From contig NZ_JHXZ01000009.1 in the NCBI RefSeq assembly GCF_000621565.1, positions 292,075 through 356,074 on the forward strand: a stretch of 64,000 nucleotides of DNA, written 5' to 3'. Position numbers and translations under genes: made by a program. Numbering within the stretch: position 1 is the first letter of the stretch; each line of letters starts with the position of its first letter. Below the pieces are notes generated by a model. The model saw nothing but the letters and a program-made list of their open reading frames with translations. It was not told where the DNA came from and did no database searches. Source of the stretch: Butyrivibrio sp. LB2008 (GTDB lineage: Bacteria; Bacillota; Clostridia; Lachnospirales; Lachnospiraceae). Positions 32,512 through 39,674 of this stretch are shown here, one piece after another.

Positions 32512-32532
32512 GGGCAAAAAGCTACAAAATAA

Positions 32533-32582
32533 TGTAAAAAAAACTTACAGGGCGGAAAAAACTTTATTTTATCCGCCCTGTT
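32533..32582 (-). terminator. Terminator of the YneA-like gene
   Basis: ACAGGGCGGA and TCCGCCCTGT form a 10-bp perfect stem. Read leftwards it is followed by eight T. Confidence 0.85.
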
Positions 32583-32602
32583 TTCTGTTTATTCGTCAAA
32601 TA

Positions 32603-33022
32603 TTATTTAAATTCTGTTGAATAATATGGAATTACAAGTGTTTCTCCCGCAATTAAGTCAGATGCGTCCGATAAATTGTTAATATTGCACACTTCCTCAA
32701 TGTAATCGTTTATATCATCGTAATGATCGGCTGAATACATTGAAGCAGCTATTGTCCAGAGATTGTCACCGGGATGGATGTTAATCGATCTGTAATATTT
32801 ATATTCAGGCACATATGTATCGGACTGTGCATCAGAATTAAAACTAGTCAAGTTGAAAACTATGATGAAGATCAATGCCGAGATTGCGACCATAAGTGAT
32901 ATAAACTGTCTTCTGACAATATTCTTACGTCTGATCTTGTTATTTCTGATTCTGATCTCGCTCTTGCTGAAATATCTGGGATCGTTGTATAAACTTGCTG
33001 CAATAGTCAATGCTTCACTCAT
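32603..33022 (-). CDS. yneA: YneA-like LysM protein, probable SOS division inhibitor
   Basis: 139 residues: basic cytoplasmic N-terminus, one membrane helix (about 40-58) and an external LysM domain (about 77-134, with INIHPGDNLWTIAASMY and LIAGETLVIPYY). This is the layout of YneA, which delays division during the SOS response in Bacillus, though this protein is about 35 residues longer. It is divergent from lexA, and its TTGACA/TATCAT promoter has a LexA-type box exactly in the spacer and two more downstream. Start: ATG 33022, with AGGTGG about 6 bp upstream. The frame continues 46 codons upstream through the operator region without support. Confidence 0.8.
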   Translation of the reverse strand: MSEALTIAASLYNDPRYFSKSEIRIRNNKIRRKNIVRRQFISLMVAISALIFIIVFNLTSFNSDAQSDTYVPEYKYYRSINIHPGDNLWTIAASMYSADHYDDINDYIEEVCNINNLSDASDLIAGETLVIPYYSTEFK

Positions 33023-33045
33023 AACTGCCACCTTTCCACATAAAT

Positions 33046-33144
33046 CGAACAAATATTTGCGAACAACCGTTCTGCTATCATGATATCGAACAAACATTCG
33101 TTTGTCAAGAAAAAACAGAACATATTTTCGCGAACAAATATTTG
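33046..33144. promoter_or_regulatory. LexA operator array, five CGAAC boxes
   Basis: 14-bp sites resembling CGAAC-N4-GTTYG: CGAACAAATATTTG (33046-33059), CGAACAACCGTTCT (33060-33073), CGAACAAACATTCG (33087-33100), AGAACATATTTTCG (33117-33130) and CGAACAAATATTTG again (33131-33144). Sites 1-2 and 4-5 abut with no gap. The second holds a perfect GAAC-N4-GTTC. The third lies in the spacer of the YneA-like promoter; the fifth overlaps the -35 of the lexA promoter. Confidence 0.8.
33080..33108 (-). promoter_or_regulatory. Promoter of the YneA-like gene
   Basis: Leftwards: exact TTGACA (33108-33103), a 17-bp spacer and TATCAT (33085-33080). The third LexA-type box fills the spacer and two more lie downstream of the start point, so repression should be tight. 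Confidence 0.75.
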
Positions 33145-33170
33145 TGTTTTGAATTTTCATATGCTATACT
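33142..33170 (+). promoter_or_regulatory. Promoter of lexA
   Basis: TTGTGT at 33142-33147, a 17-bp spacer and TATACT at 33165-33170 preceded by TGC (extended -10). The -35 overlaps the last LexA-type box, as expected for autorepression. The leader is about 70 bases. Confidence 0.6.
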
Positions 33171-33247
33171 TGTTAAAGAACCGGTACATCCTACGTATCA
33201 AGCAGTTTATCGACGATAGATGATGTTTCGGGATTTAGGAGGTATAT

Positions 33248-33868
33248 ATGGATAAGAGCAAACTTACACCAATTCAGCAGAAGATCCTTGATTATATCAA
33301 GGAAGAGACATTAACAAAGGGCTTTCCTCCGTCAGTACGCGACATTTGTGCTGCGGTTAATCTTAAATCTACATCTTCAGTTTTTACACATCTGGGTAAT
33401 TTGGAGAAAAAGGGATATATCAAGCGTGACCCCACCAAGCCGCGTGCGATTACTATCTGCGATGACAGTTTTAATATGATAAGAACAGAGATCGTAAGCA
33501 TTCCTGTTGTCGGTCAGGTTGCCGCAGGCTCTCCTATCCTTGCTGAGGAAAATATTGATTCTTACATTCCGATTCCCGCATCTATGTGTCCTAAGGGATC
33601 AGATGCATTTATTCTGAATGTTAAGGGTGATTCAATGATAAATGCCGGTATATACAACGGCGATCAGATCTTTGTAGAGGTATGTAACACTGCCAAGAAC
33701 GGCGAGCAGGTCGTTGCACTTATAGATGATTCGGCTACGGTCAAGACTTTCTATAAAGAGAACAATCACATCAGGCTTCAGCCCGAAAATGATACCATGG
33801 ATCCCATAATCGTAGATGATTGCAAAATCCTCGGCAGAGTGTTCGGAGTTATGAGATTTTATAAGTGA
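33248..33868 (+). CDS. lexA: SOS repressor LexA
   Basis: 206 residues. N-terminal winged helix (GFPPSVRDICAAVNLKSTSS, VFTHLGNLEKKGYIKRDPTK). Self-cleavage site Ala93-Gly94 in VAAGSPI, catalytic Ser129 in KGDSMINAG and Lys166 in SATVKTFYK, all intact. It represses SOS genes until RecA filaments trigger cleavage. It has five operator-like boxes upstream, shared with the YneA-like gene. AGGAGG lies 5 bp before the ATG. It is the only rightward gene between 31.3 and 63.2 kb. Confidence 0.96.
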   Translation: MDKSKLTPIQQKILDYIKEETLTKGFPPSVRDICAAVNLKSTSSVFTHLGNLEKKGYIKRDPTKPRAITICDDSFNMIRTEIVSIPVVGQVAAGSPILAEENIDSYIPIPASMCPKGSDAFILNVKGDSMINAGIYNGDQIFVEVCNTAKNGEQVVALIDDSATVKTFYKENNHIRLQPENDTMDPIIVDDCKILGRVFGVMRFYK

Positions 33869-33872
33869 TAGG

Positions 33873-33906
33873 AATATAAATGATAAAAATATAAATGATA
33901 AAAATA
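33873..33906 (+). repeat. 15-bp tandem repeat after lexA
   Basis: AATATAAATGATAAA twice in tandem (33873-33887, 33888-33902) with a 4-base remainder. It begins 5 bp after the lexA stop and probably arose by slippage. Confidence 0.8.
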
Positions 33907-33942
33907 CGGCCGATATGGTTCATAATCGAATCATACCGGCCG
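33907..33942. terminator. Hairpin between convergent lexA and rsfS
   Basis: CGGCCGATATGGTT pairs with AATCATACCGGCCG over 14 bp with one mismatch and one G-T pair. The downstream T runs are weak in both directions. Confidence 0.6.
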
Positions 33943-33957
33943 CTTATTCATTCTAAT

Positions 33958-34320
33958 TTAATTAAGACTTTCTTTTTCTACAGGCTTTCCGTCTCTCCAG
34001 ATTCTCTCAAGATCATAGAATACTCTGTTCTCACTGTCAAAAACATGTACAATGATATCACCGAAATCCAGAAGAATCCAATTTGCTGATTCATAGCCTT
34101 CAACGTTCTTTGTAAGATACCCTGCTCTTCCGAGAGCGTCCTGAACGCTGTCTGCCATGGCCTGTACCTGGTTTGAGTTTGTTCCGTTTGCGATTATAAA
34201 ATAATCTGCAAGTGTAGAAATTTCGCTTATATCAATGGCATGAACATCAATACCTTTTCTGTCTTCCAATGCATCCATTGCCATCAAAGCCATTTTCTTT
34301 GAGTTCTCAATATCTGACAT
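33958..34320 (-). CDS. rsfS: Ribosomal silencing factor RsfS
   Basis: 120 residues. Binds ribosomal protein L14 and blocks joining of the subunits under starvation. Signatures: DVHAIDISEISTLADYFIIA, TNSNQVQAMADSVQ, ESANWILLDFGDIIVHVF and the YDLERIWRDG end. Start: ATG 34320 follows GAGGTG. The frame is open 14 codons further upstream without a ribosome site. It follows yqeK and nadD as in most Firmicutes, so one transcript with them is likely. Confidence 0.95.
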   Translation of the reverse strand: MSDIENSKKMALMAMDALEDRKGIDVHAIDISEISTLADYFIIANGTNSNQVQAMADSVQDALGRAGYLTKNVEGYESANWILLDFGDIIVHVFDSENRVFYDLERIWRDGKPVEKESLN

Positions 34321-34333
34321 ATTCACCTCATTC

Positions 34334-34915
34334 TTATTTATAGTATTTCTTGTAGAACTCATAAGCTTTCATAGTGGTATCATCACACTCTTTTCCTATG
34401 GTTCTTAAATATACGATTGAATTGTACAATATATGCGCAAGGCACTTATCTATATCAGAAAACGCTTCCTGCCTGATGATATTCATGTCATCGAGAGGTT
34501 TTCTGTTAGGTTCTATGAAATCTGCGATATATACGATCTTTTCAAGAAGAGACATATTTTCTCTTCCTGTTGTATGATATCTTATCGCATCAAGGATTTC
34601 CCTGTCGCGGATCTCATATTTGGTGCTTGCAATATAGATTCCTGCTTTTGCATGAAGAAGTGAATGATTCCTTCTTTCAACATCAGTAAGTTCTATATTG
34701 TTCTTTTCACAGATCTTAAGCTGTTCTTCATGCGACAGACATTTGGCGCAGTCATGCAAGAATCCTGCAATAAGTGCTTTTTCGACGTTTGCTCCGTGTA
34801 CCATCGCAAGAGAAGCACTTGTGTATGCAACGCCCAGAGTATGGTCGAAACGATCGGGCTTTAATTCCTTTTCGAGCTCTTTTCTAAGCTTTTGAGTAAT
34901 ATCTAAGGTCTTCAT
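34334..34915 (-). CDS. yqeK: HD-domain hydrolase YqeK (symmetrical Ap4A hydrolase)
   Basis: 193 residues. HD-superfamily metal motifs: RFDHTLGVAYTS with the first His, LIAGFLHDCAKCLS with the His-Asp pair, LLHAKAGIY and AIRYHTTG. YqeK enzymes split Ap4A into two ADP. The ATG overlaps the nadD stop by four bases. The dinucleotide hydrolase between nadD and rsfS is the standard Firmicutes arrangement. Confidence 0.92.
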   Translation of the reverse strand: MKTLDITQKLRKELEKELKPDRFDHTLGVAYTSASLAMVHGANVEKALIAGFLHDCAKCLSHEEQLKICEKNNIELTDVERRNHSLLHAKAGIYIASTKYEIRDREILDAIRYHTTGRENMSLLEKIVYIADFIEPNRKPLDDMNIIRQEAFSDIDKCLAHILYNSIVYLRTIGKECDDTTMKAYEFYKKYYK

Positions 34916-35520
34916 TTATATAATCCTTTTAAACATATAAACTCTATGCACTCTTTAGGAACCATATATTTAATGCTTCTGCCCGTTCTGACTCTTTTTC
35001 TGATCTCTTGTGAAGAGATATCAATTCTGTTAAATGTAAGAAACTGTATATCAACATCAAATTGTTTGAGTAGTTTTCTTCTCACGCTGTCAAGTGCAGC
35101 AACATCATGGTTGTCTCTTACAGCGGCAAGAATCGTGCAAGACTTAAGAAGCTCTTTTGCATTATACCAGGTATCAATATCTACAACGGCATCTCCGCCA
35201 AGTATTAGATAAAGCTCATCGCCGGGATACATGCTCTTAAGCTCTTCCAATGTGTCATATGTATAGGTTCCTTTTGGTTTATCAATCTCGATTCTGGAGC
35301 AGGTAAAATATGGATTGTCTTTGATTGCCATTTTGACCATATTATATCTGATATCTCCGGGTGATAAAGTGCTTCCCTTCATAAGATGAGCAAGTTTCTC
35401 GGGGATAAAGATTACTCTGTCCAAACCATATTGCTCCCTTGCGGCTTCTCCTAAAAGAAGATGTCCGTAGTGTATTGGGTCAAAGTTTCCTACAAAAATA
35501 CCGATCTTTCTGCTAGCCAT
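34912..35520 (-). CDS. nadD: Nicotinate-nucleotide adenylyltransferase
   Basis: 202 residues. Makes deamido-NAD from nicotinate mononucleotide and ATP. Motifs: FVGNFDPIHYGHLLLGE at the N-terminus, IFIPEKLAH, ILGGDAVVDIDTW and the ISSQEIRKRVRTGRSI end (the ISSTxIR type motif). Start: ATG 35520 with GGAGG about 7 bp upstream. The frame is open 21 codons further upstream, but that stretch is part of a hairpin cluster. It overlaps yqeK by 4 bp. Three hairpins lie between it and the upstream yhbY gene. Confidence 0.95.
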   Translation of the reverse strand: MASRKIGIFVGNFDPIHYGHLLLGEAAREQYGLDRVIFIPEKLAHLMKGSTLSPGDIRYNMVKMAIKDNPYFTCSRIEIDKPKGTYTYDTLEELKSMYPGDELYLILGGDAVVDIDTWYNAKELLKSCTILAAVRDNHDVAALDSVRRKLLKQFDVDIQFLTFNRIDISSQEIRKRVRTGRSIKYMVPKECIEFICLKGLYK

Positions 35521-35544
35521 AAGAGCGCCTCCGTAATGGGATAA

Positions 35545-35666
35545 TGCATTCTTGAACATGAAGTTCAAGAATGCATCAACCAAGCCAATTTGAATCGACT
35601 TCGTCGATAGGGCTTGGTTGACTCCTGAATCATGTTCTCACGAAATCCGCAGCCAGTGCGGATTTC
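35545..35666 (-). repeat. Cluster of three perfect hairpins upstream of nadD
   Basis: Hairpin 1: 13-bp arms TGCATTCTTGAAC/GTTCAAGAATGCA (35545-35575). Hairpin 2: 11-bp arms TCAACCAAGCC/GGCTTGGTTGA (35576-35621), with an inner 6-bp stem ATCGAC/GTCGAT. Hairpin 3: 10-bp arms GAAATCCGCA/TGCGGATTTC (35642-35666). None has a T run in the leftward direction. They fill most of the 174-bp gap between yhbY and nadD. Purpose unknown: structured leader or palindromic mobile repeat. Confidence 0.7.
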
Positions 35667-35694
35667 TGTAATTTCATTTAAGATGTTATAGAAA

Positions 35695-36009
35695 TCAGTT
35701 AACAGCCTTCTTGGTCTTGGGTAAAACTATCTTGGGTTCGTCCTTGAATGGCTTATATAACACAAATTTTCTTCCGATAACCTGAACGAGATCCGAACGT
35801 GTTCTCTCAGAAACCATAATTGCTACGTTCGATACATCATCCATGCAGTTCTTTAAAACAGCGATCTTAACAAGCTCATGTGTATTGAATGTTTCAGCAA
35901 TCGCGTCTATTATTTCCGGTGTTACGGTTGATTTACCTATCTGAAAAACAGGATCAAGATCAGCCGCAAGACTCTTTAAATATGCTCTTTGTTTACTTGT
36001 TAATGTCAT
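35695..36009 (-). CDS. yhbY: YhbY-family CRM-domain RNA-binding protein
   Basis: 104 residues. CRM domain: LTSKQRAYLKSLAADLDPVF, QIGKSTVTPEII, ELVKIAVLKNC and the conserved VIGRKFVLYKP end. YhbY binds pre-50S particles and probably aids large-subunit assembly, which fits its place beside obg. The basic C-terminal tail (KTKKAVN) is short. The ATG overlaps the obg stop by one base, so translation is coupled. Confidence 0.93.
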   Translation of the reverse strand: MTLTSKQRAYLKSLAADLDPVFQIGKSTVTPEIIDAIAETFNTHELVKIAVLKNCMDDVSNVAIMVSERTRSDLVQVIGRKFVLYKPFKDEPKIVLPKTKKAVN

Positions 36010-37367
36010 TATGTTTCATCCTCTTCATCGTCATATTCATCTGTATCGCCGGCAGGAACAGTATCTGCGTTGCGATAGTATTCAAAGCTGTATCCGTACA
36101 TTCTTACGGTATCACCTTCGTTTATGTGGAGCTTCTCAAGCTCATCCAGAATACCGTTGTCCTTGAGGAAGTTCTGGAAGAATGCAAATCCCTTCTCGGA
36201 TTCAAGGTTAGTATAACCAAGCATTTTCTCAATCTTAGGTCCTTCAATGACGAACTCTTTCTCATCGCTATCATATGTTACCGTAAATGCCTCATCTGTA
36301 TCACGAGCCATTGTCTCAGGGAAGAATTCCTGTTCAAATACAACAGCATCTTTCGGAAGTTCATCGAGAGTCCTACTTACATAGTATAGCAGTTCACGAA
36401 TGCCTTTTCCAGTTAGGGTCGAGGTGGCAAAGACCTTAACTCCAAGCGGTTCGTACTTCTCTCTTATTTTCTTAATTATTTCTGAATTTTCACCGTCGGG
36501 AAGCATGTCAATCTTATTTGCAGCAATTACCTGAGGTTTGCTTGAAATATCGGCATTGTAGTTCTTAAGCTCCGCGTTGATAGCCTCGATATCTTCAATA
36601 GGATCTCGTCCCTCTGTTGAAGCCGCGTCTACAACATGGATCATCATACGAGTTCTCTCGATATGTCTCAAAAACTCATGTCCAAGGCCCAGTCCTTCCG
36701 AAGCGCCTTCGATAAGTCCCGGAATATCCGCAACAACAAAGCCTCTTGCATCAGAAAGATCAACTACACCGAGCATTGGAGACAATGTGGTGAAGTGATA
36801 GTTTGCAATCTTGGGCTTTGCGTTTGAAACCTTTGATAAAAAGGTTGATTTTCCGACATTGGGGAATCCGACAAGTCCCACATCGGCAATAACCTTAAGC
36901 TCAAGCATGACTTCAAGCATAAGCGCGGGCTGACCGGGCTGAGCGTATTTGGGTGCCTGCATTGTGGAAGTTGCGTAGTGCATATTTCCGTTTCCGCCTC
37001 TTCCGCCCTTTAAAATAACAGCCTTTTTGTTATCACCGCTCATATCGGCTATAACTTTGCCTGTGTTTGCTTCTTTTATGACAGTTCCTTCGGGAACTTT
37101 TATATATAAATCCTCGCCATTTTTACCATGGCAACGTCTCTTATTTCCATCCTGACCGTTTTGTGCTTTATACTTGCCGCCGTAATGAAAATCGGCAAGT
37201 GTATTGATACCTTCATCAACGATAAAGATCACGTCTCCGCCTTTTCCGCCGTCTCCGCCATCCGGGCCGCCGTTAGGCACATATTTCTCTCTTCGAAACG
37301 AAACATGTCCGTCTCCGCCTTTTCCGCTTTGTATAAAGATTTTTGCTTTATCTACAAATACTGGCAT
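36009..37367 (-). CDS. obgE: Obg GTPase
   Basis: 452 residues in three domains: the glycine-rich Obg fold (1-160, with GKGGDGHVSFRREKYVPNGG and GKGGDV), the G domain with GFPNVGKST at 167-175, DIPGLIEGA and AANKID, and the C-terminal OCT domain ending in an acidic tail (DTDEYDDEEDE). An essential GTPase of 50S assembly and stress signalling. Encoded with L27, Prp, L21 and YhbY, a conserved ribosome-assembly set. A strong hairpin lies in the 100-bp gap upstream, behind rpmA. Confidence 0.97.
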   Translation of the reverse strand: MPVFVDKAKIFIQSGKGGDGHVSFRREKYVPNGGPDGGDGGKGGDVIFIVDEGINTLADFHYGGKYKAQNGQDGNKRRCHGKNGEDLYIKVPEGTVIKEANTGKVIADMSGDNKKAVILKGGRGGNGNMHYATSTMQAPKYAQPGQPALMLEVMLELKVIADVGLVGFPNVGKSTFLSKVSNAKPKIANYHFTTLSPMLGVVDLSDARGFVVADIPGLIEGASEGLGLGHEFLRHIERTRMMIHVVDAASTEGRDPIEDIEAINAELKNYNADISSKPQVIAANKIDMLPDGENSEIIKKIREKYEPLGVKVFATSTLTGKGIRELLYYVSRTLDELPKDAVVFEQEFFPETMARDTDEAFTVTYDSDEKEFVIEGPKIEKMLGYTNLESEKGFAFFQNFLKDNGILDELEKLHINEGDTVRMYGYSFEYYRNADTVPAGDTDEYDDEEDET

Positions 37368-37428
37368 AATCTGTCCCTTTTCAAAATAAATGGATTACTT
37401 TAATAACAAAATCTATTTAATACAATAT

Positions 37429-37456
37429 GGGCTTCAAACTCAAATGTTTGAAGCCC
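37429..37456 (-). terminator. Hairpin between rpmA and obgE
   Basis: GGGCTTCAAAC and GTTTGAAGCCC form an 11-bp perfect stem with a 6-base loop. Leftwards it is followed by ATATTGTATT, a poor T run, so it may attenuate rather than stop transcription into obgE. Confidence 0.55.
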
Positions 37457-37467
37457 GCTTAGTTAAA

Positions 37468-37755
37468 TTACTTATTCTCTACAGGATGAACGCTGGCCTG
37501 CTTTTTATCTCTGCCCTTACGCTCAAATCTAAGAACGCCATCAACAAGTGCGTATAATGTATCATCGCTACCGATTCCAACATTTACACCGGGATGGATG
37601 TGTGTTCCACGCTGTCTGTATAAAATATTACCGGCCTTAACGAACTGTCCGTCAGCTCTTTTTGCTCCAAGTCTCTTGGATTCTGAATCTCTACCGTTCT
37701 TGGTTGATCCAACACCCTTCTTATGAGCAAAAAATTGAAGGTTAATATTCAACAT
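37468..37755 (-). CDS. rpmA: 50S ribosomal protein L27 with cleavable leader
   Basis: 95 residues. The L27 core is unmistakable ([33 protein letters not shown]). The first nine residues MLNINLQFF precede AHKKG, which is the N-terminal extension that the protease Prp removes in Firmicutes so that L27 can reach the peptidyl transferase centre. The gene for Prp lies directly upstream and overlaps this one by 7 bp. Both genes follow rplU. Confidence 0.97.
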   Translation of the reverse strand: MLNINLQFFAHKKGVGSTKNGRDSESKRLGAKRADGQFVKAGNILYRQRGTHIHPGVNVGIGSDDTLYALVDGVLRFERKGRDKKQASVHPVENK

Positions 37756-38087
37756 GACTTATCCCTCCTAAATTTAATGTTCAAAAACTTCTTACCGTAC
37801 TGTCGGAATATACCATCTATACCTAATTCAAAAGATCTTACGAGAAGATCGGCTTCCTTTGAGAGTTCATCATCGAAGGAAATTGAAAAATAACCGTTGT
37901 CTTCATCAATATCACAAGAAAAATCATCCTTAGTCAACTCCTCAATAGAATTGGCAAGATTCAACGTAAGAATGGAAATTGCAGAACAAACAATATCCTC
38001 ACCGCTATCGGCGTATCCGGCATGTCCGCTGCACTCAATTTTCTTGTATTTATCTGTTGAAGATTTGGTAATCGTAATAGTAGTCAT
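37749..38087 (-). CDS. prp: Ribosomal-processing cysteine protease Prp
   Basis: 112 residues, YsxB family. Catalytic pair His22 ([11 protein letters not shown]) and Cys34 (DIVCSAIS) are in place. Prp cleaves the N-terminal leader of L27, whose gene follows with a 7-bp overlap; the target motif NLQFF is visible there. The gene lies between rplU and rpmA, as in other Firmicutes. Nothing odd is seen. Confidence 0.95.
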   Translation of the reverse strand: MTTITITKSSTDKYKKIECSGHAGYADSGEDIVCSAISILTLNLANSIEELTKDDFSCDIDEDNGYFSISFDDELSKEADLLVRSFELGIDGIFRQYGKKFLNIKFRRDKSC

Positions 38088-38106
38088 TATTCCGTCTTAC
38101 TAATAA

Positions 38107-38415
38107 TTACATAGTGATCTTGTTAATCTTAACAAGTGTGAAAGGCTGTCTGTGACCATTCTTCTTGTGATAGCCAGTCTTTCTCTTGTACTTGTAAACA
38201 ACAACCTTCTTAGCGCGGCCCTGCTCAACAACTGTTGCGCTAACCTTAGCTCCGCTAACATCTCCGGCTACCTTAAGTGCCTTGTCATCATTTACTGCAA
38301 TAACATTGTCAAATGTTACTTCTTTTCCGGGCTCAACATCAAGCTTCTCAACTTTGATCTCATCACCCTCGGAAACTTTGTACTGCTTTCCACCAGTTAC
38401 AATAATTGCGTACAT
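38107..38415 (-). CDS. rplU: 50S ribosomal protein L21
   Basis: 102 residues. Standard L21: MYAIIVTGGKQYKVSEGD, VNDDKALKV, ATVVEQGRAKKVVVYKYKRK and the GHRQPFTLVKI end. AAGGAGG precedes the ATG. A consensus promoter lies within the 3' end of the rng gene and gives a leader of about 70 bases that could fold. It starts the rplU-prp-rpmA-obgE-yhbY run. Confidence 0.97.
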   Translation of the reverse strand: MYAIIVTGGKQYKVSEGDEIKVEKLDVEPGKEVTFDNVIAVNDDKALKVAGDVSGAKVSATVVEQGRAKKVVVYKYKRKTGYHKKNGHRQPFTLVKINKITM

Positions 38416-38446
38416 AAGTTACCTCCTTCTTCAAAAAACTCGCTAA

Positions 38447-38494
38447 CTTTGGCGGGACTAAACCACTTAAGCCTAGTTATGCGGCATACCAAAG
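38447..38494 (-). promoter_or_regulatory. Possible structured leader of rplU
   Basis: Leftwards, CTTTGG and CCAAAG could close a structure over 38494-38447 with an inner ACTA/TAGT pairing. L21 operons of Firmicutes often carry an autoregulatory leader; this segment fits by position only. The promoter's start point (about 38489) falls inside the outer stem, which weakens the idea. Confidence 0.3.
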
Positions 38495-38495
38495 T

Positions 38496-38524
38496 ATCAT
38501 ATCATTGATGAATACTGTTGTCAA
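38496..38524 (-). promoter_or_regulatory. Consensus promoter of the rplU operon
   Basis: Leftwards: exact TTGACA (38524-38519), a 17-bp spacer and TATGAT (38501-38496) preceded by TGA (extended -10). It overlaps the last codons and stop of the rng gene. Confidence 0.8.
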
Positions 38525-39674
38525 CAGCTTTTTCGACATCCTTCAATATTTCTTTTAACGTTTTATCGTTTTTGTTTCTGGTGAGCTCCATGATGCCAAG
38601 CCCCGTAACATCTACAAAAACGGTATGTACCTGTTCGTACTTGCAAAAAGATTTGACTTTATGTATCAATTCTTCGTATTTTTCATCATCGTCCATATTG
38701 ATAAAGTCGATGAGAATCATACCTGTGAGGTTCCGGAGGCGAATCTGTCTGAAAATCTCATTGACCGCTTCAAGATTTACCTTAAAGGCAATATCATCTT
38801 TTCCCTTGATAGCTTTCCCGCTGTTTACATCAATTGCATTAAAGCTTTCAAGCTGCTCGATGATAATATATGCTCCGCTTTTAAGCCAGACTTTACGGTG
38901 CTTTAGATCTTCAATCGCAGATTTTATCCCGTGAATGCCGGTATCTTCTATAATTTTATATTCGGATTCATTTCTTATTTTAAGAAATGCTTCGGCGCTT
39001 TCTATAAGCTTATCCGTACTTCCGCTGTCCGAAACGTGAACACAGCTGTAGAGAGTCCTTTTTCTTCCTTCCGAAAGAATTTCAGCAAGTTTATCAAGAC
39101 AACTTTTAAAAGAACTTTCTATAACATCACGCGCCTTGTCATCTTCAATCTCAGATGCCTTGGTTCGTATGATTACACCGGCCGAAGCTCCAAAGAGCTC
39201 ATCCGTATATTCCTGCATAATAGTCTCGTAATCTGCTTTTATCTCATCTGCAAGTAAAGTCCTTATGTTATCAGAAAGCTTTATCGATGCACCGACGCCG
39301 TATTTACCAAGCGTCACCGCAACATAATCATCCGATATGGACAGATTTGTCGTAAGTTTTGTTTTCTTGGTCTTAACGGCTTCGGATTCTACCTGAACAA
39401 TGACATCATCACCGTTCTTAAGAGCATCGCCGCTTTCAAACGGGCGGTTTATAACACAAGCACCTGTTATGTTTCGTAAAGGCAGATACCCTGTCTTATC
39501 CTTGTCATATCTGACAAAAGCGGCATTTATATTCTTTACTATATGATCGACTTTGGCTACGTAAATGTTTCCAAGTTCATTATCTCTTACAAAAGAAAGA
39601 TATTCCATCTTATTGCCAATAAAAGCGGTTACGACCGGTGTATTCAGATATTCGGAAATAATGATCTCAGACAT
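38502..39674 (-). CDS. rng: Ribonuclease E/G family protein
   Basis: 390 residues, short for the family. S1-like part (ELGNIYVAKVDHIVKNI, AAFVRYDKDKTGYLPL) and catalytic domain with the two magnesium aspartates in AIDVNSGKA and LIDFINMD, then GIMELTRNK. The zinc-link CPxC motif of E. coli RNase E/G and any C-terminal scaffold are missing. Probably an RNA-processing endonuclease. It is encoded behind the two radical-SAM-linked genes, as in many Clostridia. It overlaps the preceding gene by 8 bp, and its end carries the rplU promoter. Confidence 0.88.
   Translation of the reverse strand: MSEIIISEYLNTPVVTAFIGNKMEYLSFVRDNELGNIYVAKVDHIVKNINAAFVRYDKDKTGYLPLRNITGACVINRPFESGDALKNGDDVIVQVESEAVKTKKTKLTTNLSISDDYVAVTLGKYGVGASIKLSDNIRTLLADEIKADYETIMQEYTDELFGASAGVIIRTKASEIEDDKARDVIESSFKSCLDKLAEILSEGRKRTLYSCVHVSDSGSTDKLIESAEAFLKIRNESEYKIIEDTGIHGIKSAIEDLKHRKVWLKSGAYIIIEQLESFNAIDVNSGKAIKGKDDIAFKVNLEAVNEIFRQIRLRNLTGMILIDFINMDDDEKYEELIHKVKSFCKYEQVHTVFVDVTGLGIMELTRNKNDKTLKEILKDVEKAVDNSIHQ

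Noticed and set aside
33873..33906. CRISPR-like repeat after lexA
   Set aside because: Only two 15-bp copies with no spacer between them; a simple tandem duplication.
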